Source: Orbilia blumenaviensis (Eukaryota > Ascomycota > Orbiliomycetes > Orbiliales > Orbiliaceae). From it: DNA of 64,000 nt. A model generated the notes under the pieces. The model ran no database searches and had not been told where the DNA came from. It saw only the letters and a program-made list of their open reading frames with translations. How positions within the stretch are numbered: position 1 is the stretch's first letter; each line of letters starts with the position of its first letter. The stretch lies in NCBI GenBank assembly GCA_036872755.1, contig JAVHNS010000007.1, positions 1,860,001-1,924,000 on the forward strand. Direction: 5' to 3'. The translations under genes and the position numbers were made by a program. Shown here in pieces: positions 24,001-34,998 of the stretch.

Positions 24001-25104
24001 GTATTCTTTGCAATGCAACCCAAAAATGCAGACGCATCTACAGTTTTGGTAGTAATGATCATGAATATTGGATGGGTGATACCGTTAGCAGCAATTTAGC
24101 CGTGAAACCACTCTCACATTATCCAAATTTCGAGGTTTCAAGTTTAGGGTGATATATATCAATTTGTGTTGTTGTCAAAAATCCAACAAAACTGTCCGCT
24201 CCCGATCATGCAAATATTGCAAACCTCAGGACGGGAAATCCGAGGCTACGGTCTCCCGAAGCGTGAACATGTGAAATTTTTTGCCCGATACGTGTGTAGG
24301 GTTTTTATTCCGATGCGCACAGTATGGGCTTATAAATGATAACAGAAGGTCAAAGAATGCGTTCTAAACGCCTTAAGCATATACAAATATATATAGAGAT
24401 AGATATATCTGATTACCAGGTGTCCAGAATTTAGAATGGTTATACATGTATCTTATCGATGCTATTTTCGGCCATTGGCATCATGTTGATCGAAAACTTG
24501 CTTTTCGGGTGCGAAGTTGCTTCGTAAATCAGTAGACATGCGTTAGTTTTGGAGAACGTTCGAACGTTAAGAACCCATCTATACACCCTCGCTATGGCAT
24601 AGCGACATAGGTACTGCTACAAAGCAGGTATACTGGTGGTTACGGTACAGCGGTAGCGCACAAATCCTAGTGTTTGGAGAGGCCAACTCTCATATATAAT
24701 AATAGTACCTAACTTATCATTAAATGAAACGCACTCAGGTACCAGATCCACTGGTATTTTTGAGCAACGTTTGCGTGAATAAAAATATAAACATGGAACG
24801 TAAACGGGCCGGGATATCGCGGGCTCACAATACCCCAGCACCATGGTAGTAATATTAAAACTCCAATGTCCACCAATCAGCACCTCCCGGACAGGTATAG
24901 AATATAAACAAAGCCAAACCAAGTTCGCAAAGAGACACAAGCTGTATAGCTTTGTTGGACGCATCAAATTTCAAAAACAGCAATCTGGAGGACCCCCAGA
25001 CCCTTGTCCCGCGATTGTGTAAATATATACTAACCAAAGGGCTTTGACCAAAGAAACGATAATAAAACGAGGCGCCATACCAATCAATCCGTGGTAACTC
25101 CTGC
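21027..25104. other. Gene-poor region
   Basis: No convincing gene. It contains an AT-rich zone with an AAT microsatellite (23573..23609) and several degenerate short frames. A frame at 23608..23946 (minus) encodes a CPYNVCIPP string that looks like, but lacks the processing context of, the pheromone peptides. Confidence 0.45.
23573..23609. repeat. AAT/TAA microsatellite
   Basis: AATAAT units with one interruption (ACAGT), preceded by a T9 run. Simple sequence in intergenic DNA. Confidence 0.8.
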
Positions 25105-26512
25105 TCAAACTGGGGAGCTTCCTCGCGAAGACTCACGAATATCGGCACCGCCCTTTTCCTTGTCTGCAGATTTTTCATCGCTTTTACCGTCAGCACTTGT
25201 AGAATAAACATCGGTGGTTGCGCCGATCATAGATGGTGCCTTCTTAATGATCAAGGCCCGGATCGCGGGAACGCAGGAACAGATGATAGCGATATACATC
25301 TCAGCCATTCCCCAAATCAACCATTCTGATTGATCTGGTGGAAGCAAGCTCGGGGCTAAGATCTTGTGGAGCGAGTAAAAGCGGAAGCCACATGCAATGC
25401 AGGCCAAAGCGCCGACACCGAATGTAAGCGAGGCAAGGAGGCGTTCGCGGTTACCCTGAGTAATCTTCCAGACTAATGGAAGAGGAATCAGCCAGATAAC
25501 GACATCGGTAACGATATTCAAGGCGCCTGTAACGTCCATAGACTTAAGCCACATATCAGTCTTGCAGGTAGCGGTGAAATATTCCATCCCTATGAAGTCG
25601 TAATTTAGCATCTTTATGGAAAATTGAAATAGAAAATGTGGATTTTCGTACCATCAAAGGAAAGGACAGGACTACAACGGAAGACCCATGTGAAGATCAT
25701 AGCAAGGGAATTGCCCAAAGAAACCACCCAGGTGATACCGACTGCAACGCGGAGGGGCCACCATTGGGTCAATCCCCAGTAGAAAAGCAACAGTGAGGTC
25801 TTGATAAAAAACACTCCAACAGGGTAAAGTACTTCTGATGCCTTGCCGGAGTATTGGTCGTGGATGTAGTCGAGCCATGATCGATCCCAGTTACCCTGAA
25901 AATGAGTTGGGCCATTAAGCACTAGATATACAGTCAGTATTGGTCTGCCTTATGGGCTTCAATTGACGTATTTATGGTTATGGGTGACATACTTGCGGCA
26001 TTCATCGTGCCAAACCCGAAAGCAACAAGTGCAGCAAAAAGTAGCACGTAGTCGTGGCCACGGATGAAACCATTAATTGTTACACGAGAATATATTCTGA
26101 TTGCAATGAATGCAACCATTAAGACCGTGAACATGACGAGAACACCAATGAACTGGATGGAATTGTTGTGAGGGTGGCCAGCCTCGGGCATTACTTGGTT
26201 TACCATATCCACCAAATCCGGGAATGGGATTCCGACGTTCTCGCCAAAGAAGTCGAAGAGGAACTGGGTTCGCTCCTGTGATGTTCCGAGATACGGCGCT
26301 AATTGAGGGGCGGCGAGTGTTTTGTTCTCAATTTCTGGCCTGTTCAAAAATTCGGCAATGCTCAAGGAGAGATCCAAAGATTTTGTTTTCCGCCATTCAT
26401 CGCCTTGCGCTAACCAGGATAATGCACTACAGACATTATTGAGCAAGTTGAAAACGCTGGCGGTGACGTTTGTGGCCGTTAAGATGGCCTCCTCTGACGG
26501 GGATAAAGACAT
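25105..26512 (-). CDS. Fungal rhodopsin-like (PTH11-type) seven-transmembrane protein
   Basis: Exons, in minus-strand order, 26512..25993, 25921..25652 and 25589..25105 give 424 residues. The first 118 residues form a soluble N-terminal domain with NKT/NNS glycosylation sites. Hydrophobic segments follow: about 121-142 (FIGVLVMFTVLMVAFIAIRI), 155-172, a pair in exon 2 around KTSLLLFYWGL and WVVSLGNSLAMIFTWVF, and in exon 3 NIVTDVVIWLIPLPLVWKI, LTFGVGALACIACGFRFY and a last helix at EMYIAIICSCVPAIRAL. The NIVTDVVIWLIPLPLVWK block is the hallmark of the Fung_rhodopsin domain family, which includes PTH11-like receptors. The tail is charged and Ser-rich. No CFEM-like cysteine domain is seen at the N-terminus. 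Ligand and role are unknown. Confidence 0.88.
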
Positions 26513-29353
26513 CCTGTAAGTTTAAACCTCAACTTTAAAGAGAGTGGAAGGGAGCTCGAAAGAATAGTGGATTGATATGAGAGGCGAATCAGATTGGGAA
26601 GATGGTACCTGGATGTCTTGAGGTGAAATTTTGATGTTGAAGCACCGGCTCTTAGAACCTTTATACATCATCGCAAGGTACCTTCTACCCCGCCAGGCCC
26701 AGTGATGACAGGATGCGACTTGATATGTGGGTCTGCCAGCAGCTCGCACATCGTTCTCTATCTTATCGCCCTGATACGCCCTGACTACCGACAGAGCGGT
26801 GCAACCCCTGCAGATGTTTCAACGATTGGGAACCTTTTTGGGATTTTCTTAACATGATATCCAGAACAGAGCCCTTGATTAGCGAGACTAAACCAAACAT
26901 GGGAGCTAGCAGGAGAATACCCAGGATTTAGTACAATATTGTGTGTTACACTATCAACAATGAAAGCAACAAAGTAGATGCCAAGGTGTTTCCTGAAAAG
27001 AGTTAACAATTCTCATGATCTTGTGCAGAAATGGCAAAAGACGGTGGGGAAACATCCCATGACTGTGATTGCTGCTTTAGAGTTTGTAAGATTTTGAATT
27101 TCCATTGTTCCCAAACTCGCGATACTGTTTCAATCGAGTTTAGTCTTGTTTGTGTATACATACAAAGACTATAAGTGAAGTCGAACCCCACCACCATTGT
27201 CGTGAAAACACAATCGAAGCAACCGACTTTCGAAAAAAAAAAAAAGATGTTTTTTCAAAGACCAAACACATATAAGTGCACGACTCGCACCAAGACATTC
27301 CCGCGTTTCAAATGATCGTCTAAATCAATCCAAAATACGCCTCAGGTGCCTTCGGTAAAAACCTTGAGATTCTGACATTTGCAAGTCATGAATGCTATCA
27401 GAACGCCTATCGCACAAGAGATAACCTTCCCACTGTGCAGCATCTGCATTAGTATAGAAAGACCTGGAAATTTCAGACTTGCAAGCTTGTTTGCGACATG
27501 TACGTCGTGCATACTCCTGTGTGCGATATCACCTAATTAAATTTATAAATGCACGGAATATCAATGGTAACTTGCAAGTAATCCTGTTTATACCTGTATC
27601 TGCCACCGGAGCCCAGCAGACTTTATCCGAAATATTATTACTCTCACTGAACATCTTACTCGGGTCTACTATACCGCCTGGATGAGCATTTGAAAGTGTC
27701 TGTCATTTTCATCGATGCGAGTAGAAGGCAGTAGAAGGTAGCGTTAGGCGGAGTGGTCAGAGAATTCGAATATTCAGCCTCTTAGGTTTGATTCTCTGAG
27801 CTAGCTATCGAATAAATTTCATGATACCCCACATCACTTTTCTTGATAACGCACCAGCGACAGGGGTTGGATTATAAAGTTCGCAGAATTGATAATTCCA
27901 AAAAAGCCGAGTCCCGCCGTCAGTAATTTCCAACCCCGAAGAACTCGATGGTGCATGCAGAATTCATGATTCTAGACTTACCCAATAGGATAACCAATCT
28001 GAGAAACAGGCCCCAAAAGCCACTGCCGGCCCCGCCGTTGGAATTTTGTCAATTACATAGATGACGCTGTGCACGTGAAGCGTCGCTGCAAATGCAACGG
28101 CTGGGTGATGATGTGATGCGTTGGGGGGTCATTGCACCTACATCAGTACGTTTCGAATTCTGCTCAAATAGGGGAATAATGGGAGATTTTAAGAACCGAA
28201 AGCTCCGAATTCTTGATTTCTCTGCCCAGCCTACCCGATTCGGGCTGGCCTGAAAGCTTAATTTCAGAGGGACCTGTATGAATGTTCGTCCGATATAACT
28301 TTTGGAATTGAGATGGGAACAAGAAAAGTCAAGGTACGCTGAGGCCCACTCCAATAACTTCGCCATCAAGTCAACTTCGTGCTGCAAAGACATATATCAT
28401 ATCGTTCTTCAACGCTATTATTTCAAAAACTCCACTTTCTCGCATAGTATTAATCGAAGTCTCCACTTCATTGTAGTGGGGTTCTCAATTTTCGTCTACA
28501 TAATCCAATCGGAGCAATCAAGATGAATTCTCATGACGGCTGTCGGTTGAGATCAACGCAGTTGCGGACGGGAAGAACATCCAGCAGCGGTGATCAGGCG
28601 TCGACTCCTAAAGAAACCGCGGGATATACATGTAAAACGAAGAGTATCGCATGCATGCTAAAGCCTCCTTTTCACGTATACTGAATTATTGTTATATATC
28701 CTAGAGCATCGTACAGCCAAACACGATATCCTAGGCTTCGGGACTGGCGCGCAATGTGTGCGGTAGCTATATGTTGCGGGCTATAGAGCGGACTAGAACT
28801 ACGTCTTGCAATATTGCGGTTGTGCGGATCCACCATTAATTATATGGCAATATACCATAGCAAAAAACCAAAATACCAATCTGCAGGCTTTGGCATTGCC
28901 GTTGGAGAAGGAAGACCTATCAGTTCAGAGTGTGCTCTAGATGCCAAGACCCGGTTCGCAGTCGGGCTCGATTCGATATGCTTATCTTGTGCTTGGTGCG
29001 ATCTTGGCAGACAAAGTGAAACCTTTTTTTCGGCACTGAGCGAGGTTTACGTGAAAGGCTGTGAATACCATAATATGTATTTCGAGCTGTCTGCATCCAG
29101 CTAAATAGTGCATGCAATCAATGCAATAACGTAACAATTTTGTGGAAGACGATTTATAGCTTCGAGAAACTCAAAACTCTTTAGGAAGAGCGAGACAGTA
29201 GTTATTGTGTAATAAGGCGGCACAAAGGTGGGCTCCTGAAGTTGTCACAGGGCTTTTTTGATCTCGATCTTGATTGATGCTGGGGGTTTTCTGAATCGAC
29301 CCGCATAACTAACCCCGCCCGGGGTCTTGGAACGATGCTGCCACCATTTTCCT

Positions 29354-29460
29354 GTTTATTTTTTTTTTTGTTTTTATTTTTATTACTTTTTTTTGTTTTT
29401 TTTATCTTTTATTTTTATTTTTATTTATTTATTTTTTTTTTTTTTTGGGGGGGGGGGGGG
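29354..29460. repeat. T-rich tract ending in a T16-G14 junction
   Basis: Nearly pure T with scattered A or G for about 90 bases, then 14 consecutive G (29447..29460). The strand asymmetry is striking and the G run could form unusual structures or be a sequencing weak point. Confidence 0.8.
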
Positions 29461-30983
29461 TTATCATGACTGCCAAAATCGATCACTAATGTAGGAAGAC
29501 TTGAGTACTCAAACTGGGAGCTTTAATTTAATCTGTTATTTCAGCTGTGTCGAGTTCCTTTATTATGTTGATATCACAATACCGACGATAAATCTTACGG
29601 GAGAGGCATCTAGGTCTGAGTAGCTTCTCGCTGGCGGTGAAAGGGATTAGAGAAATGGGGGCTACATATTGGCGGAAATCTTCCCATCCTATCAGAGCCC
29701 GCATCGAGCGAGATGGCCGATTCCCATGCAGTTCTGTCATAAGTGGCGCTTTTGAAACCTCCATGTGGACCCCTGCTGATGTCACCAAATTCGGAAAGAT
29801 GTGCGCAATTTGGAACAATCGTTATCGCGGTGTCGGGAAGCCTGACAGCGAGCCCTCCCATGCATTCTCTTTGCATTTGCACATTTTGATATTTTGCAGG
29901 ACATCATTCCTGAAAACCAAATTAATATTAAATGTCGCTGAAGAGGAAATTTAGAACCTGAGAATAGTCTAGATGTATTGGTTTGTAGCCTAGATAGGTA
30001 GCGTCTATGGGGGACAAATCTGTAGACATAGTAACATGCTGCGCACCCGAGGGTCACAATACTTCGAGTTATAGTAGCGTTCATCGATCCAACACTTGTA
30101 CATTATAGATAATTAACAACCATTTCCCTCGCCGCCCGCCGCCCGCCGTCCACCGCTGAGCCAAGTAAGCGACTCTGTGGAGTGTAAAATCTTAGCGGGC
30201 TATATAGCGCTATGGTGCGTTGTATCCTGCTAATTGCTCGAACTGTGGGGCACTTTTTCAAACATGCAGATGCCGCCCTCTGATAGGCAGTGTTAATCGA
30301 GAAGACGGAGGCTTAGAGTAACCATCACCATTATACAGACAATAACTCCTCGGCCCTCCGCGTCAAGGATATGGTTCCAACTGACCATGGAAAACACTAA
30401 AATGCACGTATGCGAAAACCTGCAGAAACGTTCCCTCTCGGTTGAAGTGTTCTATAAGGCCAGTTTGGAAGGTCGGCCGAGGAAGGTTCGTTTTCAGGAA
30501 CCGGCACCATGGGCGGCCACCATGTTACAGAGTTCGCTGGTATCAATTGTCTAGATCTCACCGCTGACCTTCCGTAACAAGCTAGGTCATTGAAAAGCTT
30601 AAAGACCAATTCGAAATAACGCCTCGCTCAACCAGGAATTTGCAGAGCATTATGGGGACAATCCGGCAGACCAGGGCCCTTGCCCAACCGTGCATTTGGA
30701 CTGCGGTTGCTGGGATTGACATGAACGGTTGTTCATCCCTTCACCTAGCTTCAAGCAACAGTGTAGACGCGGCATATATCATCTAGTTGACCGGTATCTT
30801 GGCATCAATTTGATCATTTGGATGAATGGGATCTAACAATACGAAGCACGGGTCACCGCTTCTTATCGCTTCCCCTTGACAGTGAACGTTGGTGTTTATT
30901 TTCAGGGACCATGTAAATGTTCTCCACTGGTATTAGAGCTAAAGCTCGGATCATAGACTAGGCTCTCTCTATCATGGGAAACC

Positions 30984-30990
30984 TATAAAA
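30984..30990 (+). promoter_or_regulatory. TATA box of the Trp-rich secreted gene
   Basis: TATAAAA at 147 bases before the ATG at 31131, followed by a pyrimidine-rich leader. The best match to a TATA consensus upstream of any gene in the window. Confidence 0.5.
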
Positions 30991-31130
30991 GAGCCCTCTT
31001 CTCCTCCCATTGATCCTTTCTTCAGATCGACAGACGATCCCGGTCCAGCCTCAAGATAGCATCCTCAGAGCTACATAGCTTCATCAGTCTTCTTTTATAA
31101 CTGATATTAGCTAGCTACGCAACCTTCAAG

Positions 31131-32327
31131 ATGATCTTCCAGAATATATTTTCAGCAAGCTCCTTGTTTTTGCTTGCGAGCCAATTGGCTCCGTCTTCTG
31201 CAAACCCTGTCCCCGAACAGGCTGCTGCAGAGCTTTCCCGCAGGTCTTTTTACAATGGCGCTACTTCTGGAGTGCTCGAAGACCACTGGAATGAAATGAG
31301 GGCCCGCGCCCAAGCTCAAAGTGGGCACGGATCATCCGCCGAGGGTGGGCATGTCCAGAGAGACCTCATCCCAGCCACCAAGACCAAGAGAGATATCGAC
31401 TTTAACCCAAGCCGCAACTGGGGCAGTGGCTTTGCTGGCGGATGGGGTAATCAGACCTACTATCATGAAACCGAGTGCGATAATACGCCAAAAAGACGAT
31501 ATTGGTATGGTTTCCTCACCAGGGCCATCACCTACCCAGATCCCTCTATCCCCGGCCGTCAGCGATCTTACTGGACCAATACCACCTGGTGGTGGATCAA
31601 CGATTTACCAGCCAACCAGAACCAGTGCTATCTATACGGTGCTCCAAAGTATGCTCCAGGTACACAGTGTGTCGATAAGATTTGGAACCCAACAGGTAAA
31701 ACCTGGGTTGACCGCAGCAGCTCCAATGCCAATTCCTACTGGACCACAAACAACGCTACATACAAATACCACAAAGTCCGAACTATTTTCGACTGCTTGC
31801 TGAACCGTACTGCTGTTGAATACGGTGATAACGTCGCAGCCTTTGGATTTAAGCCAGTCCAATACGTCCTCGACGATATGAAATACTACAGGTTCTACGA
31901 TAACAACAACTTTGCTTGGTTCGCTGCCTGCCCACCCACCTGGCCAGGAGCCTGGAAGCGTCATGTAGAGGATATTCAGAAGCGTGGAATCCTTGAGAAA
32001 CGCTGCTGGGACTGCAAAGGCATCAACCCCGTCTGGGATTTCTTCCCCCCACAGGCCCGCAATCCACTTGCTGACAAGACCGACATCCATGACTATGCCG
32101 ATAACATCGATTGGCCTGAGGAGTTCACTGAGCAAAGACGTTTCTTGGCCACTTACTGGCCGCCAACTGCCAGCAGACTTGTAGAGGTTGATGGTCATAC
32201 TTGCGTCCAAGCCGCCGTCAGCAGACCAGGTCTTCGTCATTGGACTGTTAGGTTCTTCGATGAGGCTCAGCCTGGGTACGTACAAGCGAAGGATGAGTAT
32301 GAACCACAGGAAACCGACTATTTGTAA
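31131..32327 (+). CDS. Trp/Tyr-rich secreted protein of unknown function
   Basis: Single exon, 398 residues. A signal peptide of about 24 residues (MIFQNIFSASSLFLLASQLA, then PSSA) is followed by a propeptide-like region with a KTKR site near residue 87. The mature part is rich in Trp, Tyr and Asn (NWGSGFAGGWGNQTYYHETE, TNTTWWWINDLP, NNFAWFAACPPTWPGAWK). It has several N-glycosylation sequons (NQT, NTT, NAT, NRT), about eight cysteines and dibasic sites, and ends in an acidic tail. No known domain is recognised. The signal peptide, disulfide potential and glycosylation fit an extracellular or cell-wall protein. The TATA box at 30984 and an ATG in good context support the model. An enzyme fold cannot be excluded. 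Confidence 0.8.
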   Translation: MIFQNIFSASSLFLLASQLAPSSANPVPEQAAAELSRRSFYNGATSGVLEDHWNEMRARAQAQSGHGSSAEGGHVQRDLIPATKTKRDIDFNPSRNWGSGFAGGWGNQTYYHETECDNTPKRRYWYGFLTRAITYPDPSIPGRQRSYWTNTTWWWINDLPANQNQCYLYGAPKYAPGTQCVDKIWNPTGKTWVDRSSSNANSYWTTNNATYKYHKVRTIFDCLLNRTAVEYGDNVAAFGFKPVQYVLDDMKYYRFYDNNNFAWFAACPPTWPGAWKRHVEDIQKRGILEKRCWDCKGINPVWDFFPPQARNPLADKTDIHDYADNIDWPEEFTEQRRFLATYWPPTASRLVEVDGHTCVQAAVSRPGLRHWTVRFFDEAQPGYVQAKDEYEPQETDYL

Positions 32328-33370
32328 ATAAACCCTTCCCGGCTCGAAAGCTTCCGAGTGAATGCCTAAGCCAAACATTTGCCTTCTTTGTATGCACTAT
32401 CTTATCGATAGGCATACCCATTTCCAAATCTTTTTTGAAACCCCGCTGTTTACCTTCTATCTTGTACAGCTTCATGCCCTTTATTATCCATTTCCCAAAC
32501 CTTTAAGTTTGTAGGGCCGGCAGGCCCACGAAGTACTATCAAGGTTGTCATGGTGGTACAAACGGATCAATTATCCATTTGTCTTCATTCCTCATTCCTT
32601 GTCTCTGGCCGCTCAATAATTTTGATCCAGCTGCGCTCTAGTAGCCACGAGACTGCCTCTTTATTATTTGCTCTTTACCACACCCATGCTTTACCCGCAA
32701 TTGAACGGTCCGCCTTCGTGTAATTAGGTCAATCCCCCTGGTATATATAGCTGCAATATAATTTGCATGTATTCTATATAAAATACTAGTCTCGTAATAT
32801 ACGACGCTTCGTTGGCATAAAATACAATATATGTAGTACCTAATCCTAGCTCTATTTATAATAGGCACATCAATACCTAGTAGATTTTACGTTAGCGTCT
32901 CCCTCGGCCCGCAGAGTAGCGCCGAATAATTATGCAAGGCTGTCACGCAAAATGCACAACATCGAGTTGACTCCCTCGGTGGCCAACCAGCCTTAAATAG
33001 GCAGTGTTGGATTTTATGTGTTGTTGGCAAGGCCTGTGGCGTGTTAAGACTAGGACCCCGACCCTGTGCCACCTACTAACCGATTTGGGAAGTCAATCCT
33101 AAATGGGGCTGGATATTCGTCATGAGTTGCACAGCTTGACCCAGGCGCCTAGGTTGCCACGTGTGGATGAATGTGCATGTGTGACGGGCCTGCAGGCTGG
33201 CTTTGCGTAAGCACGATATACTCAATGGGTACCTAGCTGGCCTAGGTAAATATATATATATATCAGGTTGTGATATTTCCTTCTACTTTCATTCCGTTTT
33301 TAACCTTTCCTTTCTAGCTAACAGACTTTCTAGTGCGAGCTCAAGTAATTCTAACCTAAGAACGACCAAG
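32328..33370. other. Intergenic region with a repeat relic
   Basis: No gene. A diverged repeat fragment lies at 32638..32868, related to one at 52414..52638. A (TA) run (33248..33262) lies about 110 bases before the phosphatase start and may act as its core promoter. Confidence 0.45.
32638..32868 (-). mobile_element. Possible decayed retroelement fragment (relative of 52414..52638)
   Basis: Minus-strand DNA here shares an ACRAAGCGTCGTATAYTAYR block followed by AGACTAG with the fragment at 52414..52638 (about 22 of 27 positions), in the same relative order and with a similar upstream TGTATTTT. Differences are mostly C/T and G/A, as expected from repeat-induced point mutation. By itself the reading frame is not recognisable. 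Confidence 0.35.
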
Positions 33371-34019
33371 ATGAATGAACCAATGAACGAGATAATACCA
33401 GGCTTGTACCTGGGAGAGTATGTTGATGCATGACGATGAATATAGCTTGATAATACTCGGGCACATAAGCTAATATTTTTTGTTTTAGCATATTTGCAGC
33501 CCGTAACCCCGGGTACCTTCAAAATCACGGAATATCACACATCTTGACAATTGCCCGAGGTTCACTTGGCTTGTTAAGTTCCACCCTCGAACAAAACGAC
33601 ACAGATGCTGCCTTCAAACACAAGCAAATCGAACTCGACGATTTGCCAGATGAGAAACTGCTCGATCAGCTGGAAAGTGGGGTTCGTTTCATCGACAACG
33701 CCCTTGCAAATGGTGGGTCCCAGGACAATGGCGAAAGACAGGAAGGAAAAATTCTAGTACATTGTCTACAGGGAATGAGTCGAAGTACTAGCTTCGTTGT
33801 AGCATATTGTAAGTTTTATATTGCTTGAAAAAATTATTTTATTTCTGCACAGGCTGACTGCGGCACCGGTCTATCTTAGTGGTCTGGAAAAACACTGTCA
33901 CTGTTGGGAACGCATTGGAAGTTGTTCAAGAAAAAAGAAAGAAAGCTCGACCAAACGCAGGATTCTACAGGCAACTCTTGGAATGGGAAGCCAGATGTAT
34001 ACAGGAGAGAGGCCGATAA
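33371..34019 (+). CDS. Small dual-specificity protein phosphatase
   Basis: Exons 33371..33417, 33489..33808 and 33880..34019 give 168 residues. The protein begins MNEPMNEIIPGLYLGDIFAA, typical of the N-terminus of DSP domains. An Asp pair at 66/67 in IELDDLPDE is the likely general acid. The signature is HCLQGMSRS at 107-115, with catalytic Cys108 and phosphate-binding Arg113. The second intron must end at TATCTTAG (33879): only this acceptor yields VAYLVWKN...NALEVVQEKR, the expected helix after the active site. The domain fills the protein, and the zinc-binding C-terminus of Yvh1/DUSP12 relatives is absent. It should dephosphorylate phospho-Tyr/Ser/Thr; targets are unknown. It is convergent with the Thr-rich secreted gene. 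Confidence 0.88.
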
Positions 34020-34269
34020 CTGTAAATCCATCAGCGAACTAGGATTTAGAAAAGTATTTTACTTGGATATCAGGGTACATTGATAGATGCGAATCAGGGG
34101 TGCGAATTAGATACATCATGTCAAAAAATGACAACTGATTTAGAAACAATAGTGCAAATCTCTGCCTTAGACATTAGCAAAACCATTTGTCAAGATATAT
34201 ATATAATACAATATGGATAAGTGCAATTGTTAGCAATGTGTTATATGGGGCTTCGCACTATTCACCGAT

Positions 34270-34998
34270 TCAGTCTTCCTCTTCATCAACTCCGTATCCC
34301 GGTTGGTAATAAGGTGGTCTAACCTTCGCAGACCACTTTAACGCTTTAGACTCCACAGTTGTAGTTAAAACTTGAGTCGTAGTTCTGACTGTGGTTCTAG
34401 TAGTGACCCTAGTAGAAGTCTTGGTTGCGGTCCTAGTGGAAGAGGTCCTATACGTGGACGTAGCTATAGCCCTGGCCTTAGTCCTAGTTGTAGTTTTGGT
34501 AGGTAGTGGCTTTTTATTGGGCTCAGGTTCAGGGTCCTCGGGCTTTTCAGTGTCTGGAATGCCTGGATACTCGGGGAAAGGTAAAATATGGACCTCATCG
34601 GGATTTCGAGTTGCAGTTGCCCGGGGCCCCACTTTGTTTAAGTAATCTGACCATTTAGGTCCCTTTTTAGGTCTTCTTGTTGGGCGTGGCAATTGCTCAA
34701 TCGTGGTCGTGGTCGTGGTCGTGGTCTTGGTTATAGTTTTAGCAGTGGTAGAAGTGGTAGAAGTGGTATAGTCAACGGGTAGAATATGGATAGGACGCGG
34801 CTCTGGGGCAGGCCCAACGTGGATAGGACGTGGCTCTGGCTTCAGTTTTGGTGTCGTGGCCTCGTAAACGATATCAATGAATGCCAAAGATGGCTCACGT
34901 TTCGCCGGGGTCGATTCATGTCCTGCGAGAGGCCCGGCTGGGTGGGCGAGGGTTCCGCCTAGCGCAGCAAGAATAGAGAGCAAATGAATCCACTGCAT
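34270..34998 (-). CDS. Thr/Pro-rich secreted protein
   Basis: Single exon, 242 residues. A signal peptide of about 18 residues (MQWIHLLSILAALGGTLA) is followed by a possible Kex2 site (PAKREPSL) near residue 34. Two tandem EPRPIH motifs follow (EPRPIHVGPAPEPRPIHILP). Then come long Thr-rich tracts (TTSTTSTTAKTITKTTTT and later RTKARAIATSTYRTSSTRTA), a KWSDYLNKVG segment, a Pro/Glu linker and the tail DEEED. Dense Thr/Ser suggests O-glycosylation and a cell-wall or surface role. I see no GPI-like hydrophobic tail, so the protein is probably released or trapped in the wall. Unknown family. Confidence 0.72.
   Translation of the reverse strand: MQWIHLLSILAALGGTLAHPAGPLAGHESTPAKREPSLAFIDIVYEATTPKLKPEPRPIHVGPAPEPRPIHILPVDYTTSTTSTTAKTITKTTTTTTTTIEQLPRPTRRPKKGPKWSDYLNKVGPRATATRNPDEVHILPFPEYPGIPDTEKPEDPEPEPNKKPLPTKTTTRTKARAIATSTYRTSSTRTATKTSTRVTTRTTVRTTTQVLTTTVESKALKWSAKVRPPYYQPGYGVDEEED

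Larger units (their letters stand above)
26513..31130. other. Gene-poor region with low-complexity tract
   Basis: The promoter of the rhodopsin-like gene lies at the left end. Otherwise only short unsupported frames are present. A T-rich tract followed by G14 lies at 29354..29460. At 27741..27812 there are weak A-box and B-box-like motifs that do not fold as a tRNA. The right end (30900..31130) is the promoter of the Trp-rich secreted gene. Confidence 0.45.

Noticed and set aside
27741..27812. tRNA-like A-box (GGCGGAGTGG) and B-box (GGTTTGATTCT)
   Set aside because: Spacing is right but acceptor and T-arm stems do not pair; no cloverleaf. At best a degenerate Pol III or SINE relic.
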